Positions 46,945-58,534 of a stretch of 64,000 nucleotides of DNA are shown here, in pieces. The stretch spans positions 36,757,501-36,821,500 of the forward strand of contig CM060989.1 of assembly GCA_030765065.1 (NCBI GenBank). Direction: 5' to 3'. Every line of letters starts with the position of its first letter. Positions within the stretch are counted from its first letter, which is position 1. The position numbers and the translations under genes were made by a program. Source of the stretch: Deroplatys truncata (taxonomy: Eukaryota > Arthropoda > Insecta > Mantodea > Mantidae). Below the pieces are notes generated by a model that searched no databases, had not been told where the DNA came from, and worked only from the letters and a program-made list of their open reading frames with translations.

Positions 46945-48590
46945 ATGTGAGTGTGGTAATATGTTTAGAAAAATTTACAAAACAGGTCTCACACTAGAGA
47001 AAGGTTTGTAATTTTTTTCCATAGAGGGCTGTAATGATTCTTATTAAAATATTACAAATTATTGATACACACCGAAAAATGTATATGCAGATTTAGATAT
47101 ATGTTAAGACCTCATTCTTGTGGCATTTTGCATAACTGGAAAACCATAATGGATTACAAAAACTTAAGTAAAAATATGGATAATGTTAAATGGGCAAATT
47201 ATGCTGAATAGACTATTAAATTTGAACATAATATGAGATAATGCTAGAAATGAGTACAGTATTACTATTTCATAAGTATCTCTGTTTAAGGTGAAGCAAC
47301 ATCCCTCCAATGTTAAATTGGCCAAATTCCTGACCCATTTTCTCAAAAATTATTTAAGATATCAGATTGAAATTTCTACAGGATGTAGATACATACCTTC
47401 TAAGTTTATTGATCTCCTTTTATCCTATAAGTTTGCTTACTAAGGAAGACAGAATTTTTTTCTAAATTATACCATCCTTCGATTCCTATTCATATTTACC
47501 TTCATCCTTTGGGAATAATGTACATTGGTATTGGACGTCATCTATAGAATATTTACAATAATTTATATACATTAACAATGGTTTAGATAAATATAACAGT
47601 TTCAAATCTTCAGTCTGAGGCAGTATTTTAATACCTGAATAATTTCAATTGTATTATATAATAAGTAAATTCAATAACAGCCCACCTTGAATCAATATGT
47701 ATGTGATAATTATTTAAATGTATGTAACAGTCATTGCATATGCTTATTTTTATTGTAAAACATGTTTTATAATGTTATGTGAATACATTATATACCTTAA
47801 TAATGCAAGAGCTGTGAGAATAATAAGTTTTGAGTTGCTAACAATGAGGTAATAATGAGGTAACCTTGTGGCAATAATAAGTTTTAGAGTTTGAAATATT
47901 ACTAGTCATGATTAAAGCAATGGTAAGGTAAATTCAGTTACAGTTTAAAATTAGCCAATGAACAGCAAAGAAAAGCTTTAAGTAAAATGCAGATATTCTA
48001 TTGGACTAGAATTAGCCAATCAGAGACTTAAATACCAAAGCTTACGGGTTTTAACCATTGAAAGTTACTCAGTTGCTGGCAAGCCTTGGTAGTAAACAGA
48101 TGGAAGATGTATTCTCTACGTGTGAATCGTAAAATATGTATACGTGCTAAGTGAAAGTATTGAAGATTCTCACAGTTCTTAAAAAGTGTATTGCTTTATA
48201 AAAATGCGCAAGAATTAATAAAAGAAATGAATTTAAAAACTTAAATTCTGTGATGTCCAATCATTGTCATACCGCACCCTGCCTAAGACACATGACTCTA
48301 CAAAAATTACTGACGCAGCCGAGGCAAATTCAAACATAAATAATATATAGAAGCAGTGTTAATAACAAAGTTAATATTATAGTGTAAAACTAGGAGTGTA
48401 ATAACAAAAACACATCTTAAAATCAGCTTCTCGTACGTAGCAGCATATTGCATAATAACAGTAACTATTACGTAATCAACAAATTCAAACCGATGCCCAA
48501 AGCATGTTGCAAATTCCGTAAAGCAACTAAATATTACGTAAATAATTATGTAACAAAAACACCATCTTCAAGTTTACGTAAAAACAATTA
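46945..48590. other. Kinase intron, nothing recognised
   Basis: 1.6 kb of AT-rich intron without recognisable genes. 47813-47890 contains local near-duplications around 'aataataagtttt' and 'caatgaggtaataatgaggt'. Confidence 0.45.
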
Positions 48591-48659
48591 CTTAACAAGA
48601 GCATCAACTTCAAGTCAAGTTTTCTTGTTACAATTAATTTAAAATACATATTTGAATAC

Positions 48660-49585
48660 AGATAAACTATAACAGTGAGCAACTGTTTATAGAGTAAAAC
48701 ATGTCATTTATATTTAAATACTGTTCCTTTAGGAGCAGCATTCTTAGTTTGCTTTTAAAGGATTTGGGAACTGAGCTTTTTAATGCAGTATGTAATTTGT
48801 TGTACGGTAATACAGTTAAGTGTGAAATACTCAGTAGGCGCTTGGTAGGCCTATGATTATCCAAATGCAAGTTTTGGACAGTCCTTGTAGCGTAGTTATG
48901 ATAATCTAAGTTCTTATCAAAGTAGGTTTTATTCTTGTGCTGAAATTTAAAGTTTCAAGGATACACATACACACACAAGGAGTAGGCAGAGCTTTAAGTT
49001 TGTCAAATATTTACTTGGTGTTCTTGTGGGTACTTTCAAAATTGCTTTTAATATTCTTTTTTGAATTGTGGAAATATGCATTGCTTTAGGAGAGGATCCC
49101 CAAAAGGGAATACCATAGCTGATTAGGGACTCTAAACAGCTGAAATATACCATCTTTAGCACTTGAATGGAGCACACATTAGCCAATCTACAAATGACAT
49201 AGCATAACTGGTTTAGTTTAATGCTCAGTTGTGATATATGGGTTTCCCATGAGAGTTCATAATTAATCCTGATTTCCAGGAATTTCGTTACACATTTTTT
49301 AATAAAGAGTGTTTGATTTATTTGCAGCTTCAGATTAATGTTTAGTGACAGAGAATGAAAATGCAAATATGCCCTTTTTTCTATGTTCAACAAGAACTTA
49401 TTCCCTGTTAGCCAACATTGCAAACTACTGTTTGCTTCATTTACTTTTTCTTACAAAGATATAGGATTGTCACTGCTGAAAACAATGTTTGTGTCATCAG
49501 GAAACATTACTGTATATACATTAGGGATGTTCAATGAGAGATTGCAATTTATCAGCAATTACTTTTTAAAAAATAACCAAACATC
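48660..49585 (-). pseudogene. LINE fragment, minus strand, 5' truncated
   Basis: The open minus frame at 49423-48947 and its upstream continuation show 'TVMFPDDTNIVFSSDNP', where the RT catalytic FADD has become FPDD, then 'VTKFLEIRINYELSWETHI' (YLG region). After a frameshift near 48950, 'HLDNHRPTKRLLSISHLTVL' and 'FKSKLRMLLLKEQYLNINDM' lead to a stop at 48667. This is the C-terminal end of CR1/Jockey-type ORF2. It is the same general lineage as 24505 and 35905. Confidence 0.8.
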
Positions 49586-49599
49586 TTATTAATATCAAA

Positions 49600-50720
49600 C
49601 TAGATGAGATTTGGGGCCTGGAAGAAGGGTGGGTAAATATAGACATGATCCACAGGAGCTTTTGTAAACAAATATTGGGCTTACCAAGATCATCACCCAA
49701 CAGAGTAGCTCAAGCCGAATTAGGGAGAATGGGAATTAAAGGAAAAATTGTGGAAAGAGTGCTAAAATATTGGATTAGAATTAGAAATTTCGATGATCAG
49801 AGCATTTTACATCAATGTTTGATAGTGCAGGAAAGACTTAATCATAAAGCGTCTTGGCTAGGTAAGATAAAGGAAACCTTGATGAAGATAGGTTTTGAGG
49901 AGATTTGAAGAGCTAAAGAATTATTACTAATAGGTTTCTGGAAAGAAATTAGGACAAGAATAGGGGATATAGAAAAACAAGATTTATTAGCAAGCTTTAC
50001 TTTTAAGAGCTCACTAAGATTATACAGAGAAATGAAAGTAGTATGGAGCAGGGAATAGCATGTTGATATATGTGATAAAACAGCAAGAGCAGGATTTGCA
50101 TGGGCTAGGACAGGGGTGGTGAATTTGAAAGGTTTGAGAAAAGAGACTGATTTGGAAAAATGCCCACTATGCCACCGGAAAGTCAAAGAGTGGCATAAAG
50201 TTTTAGAGTGTGAAGAAACGAAGTTGCTTAGAACGAGGATAGAGAAGAGAGAATGGCTAAATTTACCAATAGAAATTCAAGCTAAAAAGTTAGTAAATGT
50301 AAAATCTAGGAAAAATATAATAGAAGTAAGAAACTTTTTGGGCAGAGTAAGCGCAAAATGGATGAGGAAAATTAGCAAGGAAGAGGTAAATGAGTATTAA
50401 ATTACAGTACTTTTTATTTGATATGTGGCAAGTAGGACCCAACAACTCAACAATTTCAAGGTTTGAGTTTGTTGGGGTCCAAGGTAAAGCAACTCAAGGT
50501 AGAGTTAGAGTTAGTATTGGAGATTAAATAAATTGATAATTGTACTTTTAGATTAGGAGGAATGCTGGCTACCAGTATTCCATACTGCTGGGTACCAGTA
50601 GTTAAGAGGATAGCTTTTTATACTTTATTTTATTGTTATTTTTAGTAATTGGGTTAAGAACAAATTTGTAAAATTGTTGTAAATTTGTACAATTAACTGG
50701 GTTAATAAAAATAGTAAATT
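49600..50720 (+). mobile_element. LINE 3' portion, zinc-knuckle lineage
   Basis: Starts within the post-RT domain: 'IWGLEEGWVNIDMIHRSFCK', then 'SPNRVAQAELGRMGIKGKIV', open to 49908. After one stop 'FWKEIRTRIGDIEKQDLL' follows. A second open stretch (50116-50400) carries the knuckle 'CPLCHRKVKEWHKVLECEE' and ends at TAA 50398-50400. A 3' UTR continues to about 50720 ('gggttaataaaaatag'). The RT catalytic region is missing by 5' truncation. It is the best-preserved copy of this C-terminus in the window. Confidence 0.85.
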
Positions 50721-50892
50721 ACTACTTCTAAATCAAATTAGATCCACAACAACTTATAGGTTTTTTTTATCATCCTAAAATCTGATTCAGCTATCTTCAA
50801 TAGTTTCTGAAAAAATGGGCCATTTATACCAAAAAACATCATTCACAGAAAAAGCTGTTGAAAGCAAAAATGGAGAAAACAATCTATCATAT

Positions 50893-51120
50893 TGACTAAT
50901 TTTGAAGATTTAGAAGCTAGTAACAGTGATGTGTCATAATTTAAAATAGAGAGTTGAGGGTTGTTACACTACATCACTATGATATTCTTACTTGAACGCG
51001 TTTCGGGAGACGAGTTGAGAGAAAATGCTGACGATGGGAACAAGCAGTCTCCCGAAATGCGTTCAAGTAAGAATATCATAGTGATGTAGTGTAACAACCC
51101 TCAACTCTCTATTTCAAAAA
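50893..51120. mobile_element. Small insertion carrying a 68-bp-arm hairpin
   Basis: The direct repeat 'aatctatcatat' stands at 50881-50892 and 51121-51132, flanking 228 bp like a target duplication. Inside, 50944-51011 and 51047-51114 are inverted repeats of 68 bp with one mismatch and no indel, around a 35-base loop. No coding potential. Confidence 0.8.
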
Positions 51121-51260
51121 AATCTATCATATATTTACAAAGAAAGAAATCACATGGTTTGAGCACACAGAAGCTTCCATATTAATAGTAGTACCAATTT
51201 ATAGAGCAAAACTTCCTCTTATACATGGTCTCCTGCTCCAAAGTGTGCAGTAGTTATGAT

Positions 51261-52170
51261 TTTTATTTTCTCAACTACATATAGTAAGTAGGGTAAGTAT
51301 TGTATTCCACCCAAAAATTCGATACCGAGATTTTACCGGAAATACATGTTTTGAGACCCCCTGAATAAAAAAAAAACCATTTTTGGAAACATGTCCGTGT
51401 GTGTGTGTGTGCGTGCGTGTGTGTCTGTGAACAGCATAACTCAGAAACGAACAGTCGGATAAACACCAAACTTGGTATTTACGTTCAGTATCTTCCAGAG
51501 ATGCGACACAAAGGTTTTCAAGAAAATCCCCCCACCCCAGAGTACCTTTTACATTGAACATTTTTCAAAAATTTTAATTTTCTCAAAAATGGCTCTAATG
51601 ATTTTGATTAAAATATCATATGTTTAAGATATTTTCATGACAAATAAAATGTATATCTTGAATTTTCTGGGAATGTCTCCAAAAGTATTCTTCATTGTGA
51701 ACGACTTTTGCATAACTGGTAAACCATAAGAGATAGACAAAATTTTACTACACAAAAAATGTAGATCGCGTTAAAATACACAATTTATGTCATATACATT
51801 TTTTTTATTGAGTGAACCATTTTCGATATATTGCTTGTTATTCCCTTAAATTTTTCAATACTTATTTCTCAAATGGGAATTCGTTATTCATTTTTTTGTC
51901 TTGGATATGCAAAGAGTATTAATCTGTGGCAAAGGGAATGGTGCTGCACCTAGCAACCAGCTATTAAGAGATATGTATGTGCTTAAAGGCTACTGTATTT
52001 CTATACTGCCCTTGTAAATATATATTCCCCTTACATCTACAAGAAAATTGGCAATAAGATAGACTCTGCAAATGTTTATCTTGATTAACATGAAGTAGCT
52101 GGAGAATAAGCGTTTGTAAAAATAGTTTGTACAAGACTAGAGAAAGTCATGTGAGTGTAACACATCAGAT
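51261..52170 (-). repeat. 0.9-kb dispersed repeat, inverted copy
   Basis: Reverse complement of the copies at 37317 and 45996, from 'ctcaactacatatagtaag' (3' end) to 'gtgtaacacatcaga' (5' end). The (GT)n tract is longest here (51396-51424). Confidence 0.88.
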
Positions 52171-52229
52171 TTTTTTCTGTGTACTGGTGCCAAATTCACA
52201 GTACAAAATGGCAGTTCCAGTACCATTTT

Positions 52230-53155
52230 TAAAAATCTGATATGTTACATTCACATGACTTTGATATACCCTCTATTATTTATTAGTAGGTATACAAGCT
52301 GTTCTTATGAAAATGTATTACTTTCTCTACCACGTACCTAGTAGGTAAAGAAGGTACTGCATTCCACCCAAAAACTTGATACTAAGATTTCACCAGAAAC
52401 TTGGTATTAAAGTTCAGTATCTGCCAAACATGCAACACAAAGATTTTCAAGAAAATCCTCTCCATCTCCAACTACCTTTTACATGGAACACTTTTTGAAA
52501 TTTTTTATTTTTTCAAAAATGATACTAACAATTTTGATTAAAATAACACATATTAAAGATATTTACATGACAAATAAAATGTATATCTTGAATTTCCTGG
52601 GAATAGCCTGTGAAGTTCTCTGCATTCAGAAGGAATTTTGTATAATCTTGTACAACTGTTAAACATTAAGTGATATATGAATATGTACTACACAAAAAAT
52701 ATAGATCTCTTTAAAACACACAATTTATTTCAAATAAGTTTTTATTTTAGGCATAAGCCATTTCTGAGGTATCCTTAGTAATGGTCTACATTGTTCAATA
52801 GTTATCCATTCTTTTAAAGTCCTGTCGATTTTCAGCTGTTTCTCACAATTGCATGGAAAGAGTATGGAATTTTAAAGCTAGCATATAGCATCCAGTTCCT
52901 AAACATTTGGCAATCAATATTCCCTTTGTATCCATAACAAAATGTGTGATGTAGCTATTTCGGCAAAGGTATCTGGATAAAAATTAAGCAGATAGAAAAT
53001 AAGCTGTAGTAAGACTGGTGTTTATTTTTATTTATTTATTTTTTATTCAAGGAGTCTCAAAATGAATTACTTCCAAGGAAATCTCAGTCTCACATTTTTG
53101 GATGGAATGCAATATTTGCTCTACTTACTATAGGTAAGTAGCAGAGAGAGTAAAA
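52230..53155 (-). repeat. 0.9-kb dispersed repeat, rearranged old copy
   Basis: The main body (about 52330-53005) is in minus orientation and well diverged. Short plus-orientation pieces of the family's 5' start (52232-52262) and 3' end (53047-53152) flank it, so it is a composite of at least two copies or an inverted internal segment. Confidence 0.75.
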
Positions 53156-53290
53156 TTGAATATGTGTAAAAATAATACAATATTTGTTACATAAACCTGC
53201 ATCAATAGGATTCTCAACACTATGAAATACAAACATTCTACTCTCCCCCCCGCCCCAATCATACTAAATATAAGCAATATATCTCATATA

Positions 53291-54555
53291 CAAGGGCTGT
53301 CCCAGAAGTACCAGACCTAACAAAGAAAACACAAAAATGTTGGGAAAGAAATCTTTATTTCTCTACATAGTCTCCTTTCAGCTCGATACACTTTTCCCAG
53401 CGATGTTCAATAGCTTTGATATCTTGTTTATAGTGAGAACCGTAGAGTTCTGCAAAATAGCCATCAACTGCAAACTCCACCTCTTCATTGTTGGTAAATA
53501 TTTTACTACCAAGCCATTGCTTCAACTTTGGAAACAGAAAACAATCAGAGGGGGCTAAGTCTGGTGAATAGGGTGCATGAGGAATTCGAACTTTAACTCA
53601 TTATTTTGGCCATGGCGATTATGGATGTGTGTACTGGTGCATTGTTTGATGAAACACAACATTCTTTTTTGCTAAATGCTGCTATTTTTGCTTAATTTCA
53701 TCATTCAAATGCTGCAATAAGTTTGCATAATACTCGCCATTGATTGCTTTTCCTTTTTGAAGATAATGAAAATTCCCATGTGCATCCCAAAAAAACTGAC
53801 AACATGACCTTGCCTGCAGATGGAACTGTCTTCGCCTTCTTTGGAGGCGATTCTCCCCTTTCAATCCACTGTTTTGACTGTTCTTTCATCTCAGGTGTGA
53901 AGTGATGGACCCATGTTCCATCCATGGTTATGAATTGACGCAAAAACTTGGCTTTATTGCAGCTTAACTGAAACATCCTCGCGATGCTGGTTTTGTTCCA
54001 TTGTGAGTAAACACGGCACCCATCTTGCGCCAGCTTTCTCATGTCTAAATTTTCAGTCAGTATGCGATGTACAGCACTTTTTGAAATACCTACGATGTCT
54101 GCTACCTCATGCACTTTCAGTTGACGGTCATCCAATACCATTTTGTGGATTTTCTTCACAATTTCTGGCGTGGTCACCTCATTTGGTCGACCACTGTGAT
54201 GTTCGTCTCGGCAACTCGTACGGCCTCGCTTAAACTCTGCCACCCAATATTTTACTGCTGTAAACGAAGGAGCAGACTCCCCCAGAGTAGAATCTAGCTC
54301 AGCTTTAATATTAGTTGGACTAAGGCCTTTCAAATGAAAGTATTGTATCATATAACGATAACCAGCTTTATCCATGTTCACAATTTCACTAAGAGAATTC
54401 ATTATTAATGGCTGCCAAACAATTACTAAATAACGTAGCATCGTCAACTTCAAACTTAAGCTTTATAAGGTTAGTACTTTTTACCACAGTCATTTGTTTG
54501 AAACAACAAGCGATATATATATACGCCAGGTCGGATACTTCTGGGACTGCCCTTG
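53291..54555 (-). mobile_element. Mariner transposon, structurally complete
   Basis: A 1,265-bp element with TA duplications (53289-53290, 54556-54557) and terminal repeats 'caagggctgtcccagaagta' / 'caagggcagtcccagaagta'. The length equals that of a full mariner. Confidence 0.95.
53340..54375 (-). pseudogene. Mariner transposase, nearly full length but frameshifted
   Basis: The likely start is ATG at 54375 ('MDKAGYRYMIQYFHLKGLSP'), open through 'VHEVADIVGISKSAVHRIL' (helix-turn-helix). 'ITMDGTWVHHFTPEMKEQSK' follows, where the first catalytic Asp remains but the next Glu of DETW is Gly. A frameshift near 53850 moves reading to 'DAHGNFHYLQKGKAINGEYY' (53864-53682). The second catalytic block has become 'VVFHQTMHQ' in place of HQDNA. 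The third is intact in 'YSPDLAPSDCFLFPKLKQWL'. The 3' end reads 'HRWEKCIELKGDYVEK'. It is inactive, but the original gene is easily seen. Confidence 0.92.
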
Positions 54556-54719
54556 TAATTAAACCCTAATCATAACAGAGAATGCATCCTTTTGTTGTTG
54601 TAATACATGTATCTTATTAAGTCAGTGTAATTACTAAAGCCAAGTAGACACGATTGACTTTAATGAAACAAAAATAACAGGTCTCTTGTTGGATTTTCTT
54701 CAACATTATATTTTAACTA

Positions 54720-55274
54720 CAGGGAGAGGCAAAACGCTACGAACCAGCTGCGCTGTGTTTTTCTTGTCCGTGTCCTCAGCGCTCGTTGCTGTCTGCTGCT
54801 ATCATAGAAAGGCACGGCTAAAACCATACAACATTTTTAAAACTACTTTTAAAGGCTTTACTTAACAACTTTATGAAAGCGTGTTTGAGGACAGAATTAT
54901 TAGTACAGATTTGTGGACCCCTTGGTCCCCCACCTTAAACCCCTGCGATTTCTATCTCTGGGGTAACTTAAAACAAAGCATACAAGACAAACCCTCACAC
55001 CCTGGAAGAATTAAAACGAAATATCTGCCAGGAAATTGCCAGCATTTTTCAACGTGAACTATGGCGAGTGATGGATAGTTTCCTAAAGAGGTGCCAAAAA
55101 TGTATGGACAACGACGATGGCCAGTTTCAGCATCTCCTTTCTTTAAAAGTAGTTTTAAAAATGTTGTATTGCTTCATCTGTAGCTTTCTATGATAGCGGC
55201 AGACGGCAATGAGTGCTAAGGTAGCGGACAGGAAAAACACTGTGCAGCTGGTTTGAGTTTTTTGACTCTCCCTG
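54720..55274 (+). mobile_element. Deletion derivative of a DUF4817-type transposon
   Basis: A 555-bp element with TA duplications and terminal inverted repeats of over 100 bp starting 'cagggagag'. It keeps only the transposase C-terminus: 'VFEDRIISTDLWTPWSP' and 'NPCDFYLWGNLKQSIQDKP', then a frameshift and remnants of a C-terminal helix near 55060-55110. It lies in the large kinase intron, close to the hinge exon. Confidence 0.9.
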
Positions 55275-55442
55275 TATAACTTTGGTGTGTTAAGTTGTGT
55301 TCCAAATTTCATTGTTACTTTGTGTTCCGACATTCATGCCGCTCACTGGGCTACTATAAAAACTTTGTTCTGAGGTGGATTCCCTGAATACTACATTTAC
55401 TGAATGTATTTTAGGCTTAATACAAATGATTAATGTACTTAC

Positions 55443-55577
55443 AGGTCTTCTGTAAATCGCCGATTTGGAGCTTTCCTTAAGTACTCGAAGAGATCGCCTT
55501 TAGCAGCATATTCCAAGACCACGAAATACCGTGTTTCATCAAAGAAGCATGTCAGCAGTTTCAGAACGTTTGGATGC
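55443..55577 (-). CDS. Aurora-type kinase, exon with hinge region (internal exon)
   Basis: The 135-nt exon lies between an acceptor AG at 55579-55578 and donor GTAAGT. It encodes 'HPNVLKLLTCFFDETRYFVV', then the hinge 'LEYAAKGDLFEYL' and 'RRFTED'. Its final CT joins the G of the next exon to make Leu, continuing 'EDL-AARFIYQ'. HPN and LEYA-x-G are typical of Aurora, although 'KGDLFEYLRK' departs from the more usual GELYKELQK. The intron to the next exon is about 14 kb. The upstream exons, with the glycine loop and the VAIK-type Lys, were not found up to 64000. Confidence 0.93.
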
Positions 55578-56278
55578 CTAAATTAATATTGAACAAGTTA
55601 AAACATATTTATTTATTTTGCTTTTAGCACTTATTTCCATTGTAGTACAACTTGTAATATCAAACTGAAATTAGAACTACAAAAACTTCACATCCACATT
55701 TTGGCAAGTGTTGTATGATTTAAACTATGCAATAAATGTAGATGAAAGTCGTGCATAGAAATAAATTACACCATGATCTTACTTTTACCTTTATCTAATA
55801 AAATACTTGTGAGAAGAACAAAGATAAGTGATACTGATTTTTCACATTTTAAAGCACTTAGTAATTTGAATGTAATTGTGGGTCTTAAAGACCTGAAAAA
55901 TCATTTTCATTATGAATAACTTGATACTCACATTAGCATATGGGCTATTCCATCTCAGATTGTCCAAAATGGAGGCAAAATCGACCTTGCATTTTTTAAA
56001 CAAAAGAAAATTCTTTGTATTTAGAGACAAGAAAAACACATTGCTTTATGCAGTTCAGAAAACTTCTCAACTTCAGGCTATTAGAGTTCTTAAAGCTTTA
56101 TCGAATTATTTAAGGTGAGTTGTATTTTTATTTGTAAAACTTTAACTTCATACTGACACCTAAACATGTTTTTATTTTTCTTTAAGTAAAGCAATTTCAA
56201 CTTTTTTCAAATTTACACAGTTTTGGACTATAGAAAAATAATTTTATCATATAATGTAAATTTCAATCATTTAATATA
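55578..56278. other. Sequence upstream of the kinase hinge exon
   Basis: Presumed intron. I looked on the minus strand for an exon with a glycine-rich loop and the catalytic Lys and found none. Open frames here (55842-56118) are short and unrecognised. Confidence 0.4.
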
Positions 56279-57027
56279 GAGAGAGCCCAAAAACTACGAA
56301 CTGGCTGCGTGGTGTTTTTCCTGTCGGCGTCCTCAGTGTTCGTTGCCATCTGCCACTATCATAGAAATGCACAGATGAAACCATACAACATTTTTAAAAC
56401 TACTTTTAAAGGCTTTACTTACCAACTTTATGAAAGCAAATGCTGAAACTGGCCACCATCGTTATCCATACATTTTGGCACCTCTTTAGGAAACTATCCA
56501 TCACTCGCCCTAGTTCACATTGAGAAATGCTGGCAATTTCCTGGCAGATATTTTGTTTTAATTCTTCTAGGGTGTGTGGGTTTGTCTTGTACACTTTGTT
56601 TTAAGTTACCCCAGAGATAGAAATCGCAGGGGTTAGGTCGGAGGACCAAGGGTAGCCACAAATCTCTACTAATAATTCTGTCCTCAAACACACTTTCAAT
56701 TGTTCTCATCGAAATATTGGCCGTATGAGCTGTTGCAGAGTCTTGTTGAGAAAAGGCAAAATCACGCTCCCTGTCTGTTAAACAGGGGTGGCAAAATTGT
56801 ATTCACATATGCAAGGGCGTAAATTGTTGACTCAAAAAAAATTGGCGGTGGCCAGTTTCAGCATCTCCTTTCAAAATGTTGGTAAGTAAAGCCTTTAAAA
56901 GTAGTTTTTAAATTGTTGTATGGTTTCATCCACACCTTTCAATAATAGTGGCAGACGGCAAAGAGCGCTGAGGACGCGGACAGGAAAAACACAGCGCAGT
57001 CAGTTTGTGGTTTTTTGGCTCTCCCTG
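56279..57027 (-). mobile_element. DUF4817-type deletion derivative, longer relative of 54720
   Basis: A 749-bp element between TA dinucleotides. Terminal inverted repeats of about 190 bp start 'agggagagcc' (left end decayed to 'gagagagccc'). The transposase C-terminus reads leftward: 'VFEDRIISRDLWLPLVLRP' and 'CDFYLWGNLKQSVQDKPTHP'. The right terminal repeat includes 'gctgaaactggccaccg', which on the left side is the transposase's 3' coding end, so the repeat has copied part of the gene. Confidence 0.88.
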
Positions 57028-57374
57028 TACAACCAAACACATATTTTATTGTATGGTATTTGACACATATTTGTCTACAATAATTAAAAAAAAGTAATAT
57101 TTTACATATAGGAGGTAGCAAACATGTGGTCAGAGTCACTCTTGCACATTCTCAAGTTCAAGCAAGCTACTGTACTTAAGATAAACATAAGATACACTTA
57201 CTGTGTAACTTATGCTGCTGATTATTCCCTTGCAATTCACATTGCTACAGGAAGAGGCATAACATAATATTCATAAACTACTGGGACCAGCATAGGTGTA
57301 ACATAAGAGGGATGTTTCCAACTTAACATTTTATTCTTAATTACTTCAAGAAAAGCATTCAGTTGCGTTTTGTA

Positions 57375-58534
57375 CAGTAAAACCTGCGTTCAACGGACCC
57401 CTTGTTAAACGGAAATATTTCATGGTACCATGAATTTTGCGGTGAAAAACATGCTAAATTCCCTTTATTAAATGGAAACTGACTTACGCAGACAACAGGA
57501 AATCAAAGTACGCCTTTTAACGGAAACTTTCCAGTTCTGGAATCCAGAGTTTAAAACATTTTCAGGCACCCTGTGAAAGTCTGCATTGTCTGCTCTAAGT
57601 ACGTGATGTTTAAGTTGAAACATGACCATTTTGCTGCTATATGACCAGTCTAGGAGAGGTGCGCTAATGAAGGTCCGAATATGGAGAAACCTGTCACACT
57701 CATCCTTCACTGCATAGTTAAGTCAACAATAAGCAAGGCTGATTGTCTTTTATTCTTGTCTCTTCCCTTTCCATTTCCTGCTCTAATGACTTGTCAGACA
57801 GCATAGAATACAGCTCTTAACAGTACACCTCCAAACTTACATAGGTGATGATTTCGTTCAGCAGTTGTCACCATGGCTTCGAAAACAAGAGTTGTGCTAG
57901 ATCTTAACACGAGAGTGAAAGTGATTTATGCTAGTGAGCGTGATAAATTGAATGTGGACCAGATCATGAAGGTGTTCAATGTAGGCAAAACTCAAGTTTA
58001 CGAAATTCTGAAGTGGTGGGAAAATTATGCTAATGGAAAAATAAACAGAGAGCTTAAGAAAACTGAAAAGCAGGACATTAATGAAATAGTATGGGAGTGG
58101 TTCGTTAGTATTAGAGCAAAAAATCACTGCATATCGGGGCCTATGTTACAGGAATATGCTAAAAAGGTAGCTGAAAAACTGGATAAGACTGAATTCAAAG
58201 CATCTAATGGACAGTTGGAGAGTTTCTGCAAAAGACATCTGATAGTTTTTAACGAACTTTGTGCTGAATCGAATGATGTTAATATTGAAACCATTGCTTA
58301 ACTACCTTCAATAATCGAAGGATATGAGCCTGAAAACATAGCAAACGATGACGAGACGGGACTATTCTTCCATGCGTTACTGAATAAATCATTGTGTTTA
58401 AAAGGTGAGAATAGGTGTATGCTTATGGTTTAATTTTGTTAATAGCCTAGGCCTACCTTCGTTAAACAGAAACCTATCTTTAATGGAAAATATTCGAGAG
58501 CCCTGTTCAAATCTGCTGAAGACAGGTTTTACTG
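57375..58534 (+). mobile_element. Tigger/pogo-type transposon, internally deleted
   Basis: A 1,160-bp element with TA duplications (57373-57374, 58535-58536) and terminal repeats starting 'cagtaaaacctg', the form known for Tigger elements. Autonomous relatives are over 2 kb, so roughly half is missing. Confidence 0.88.
57873..58410 (+). pseudogene. Tigger/CENP-B-like transposase N-terminal half
   Basis: From ATG 57873 the frame is open for 142 residues. It has a CENP-B-type N-terminal helix-turn-helix ('DQIMKVFNVGKTQVYEILKW'), then the second DNA-binding domain ('WEWFVSIRAKNHCISGPMLQ', 'SNGQLESFCKRHLIVFNEL'). After TAA at 58299 the same frame continues with 'NIANDDETGLFFHALLNKSL', which holds the first catalytic Asp of the DDE nuclease, and stops near 58430. 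The other catalytic residues are deleted. The DNA-binding half has only one stop, so a short DNA-binding protein could in principle still be made. Confidence 0.85.

Noticed and set aside
49842-50186. 114-codon minus-strand frame
   Set aside because: Antisense of the LINE coding text on the plus strand.
57897-58127. 76-codon minus-strand frame
   Set aside because: Antisense of the Tigger transposase N-terminus.
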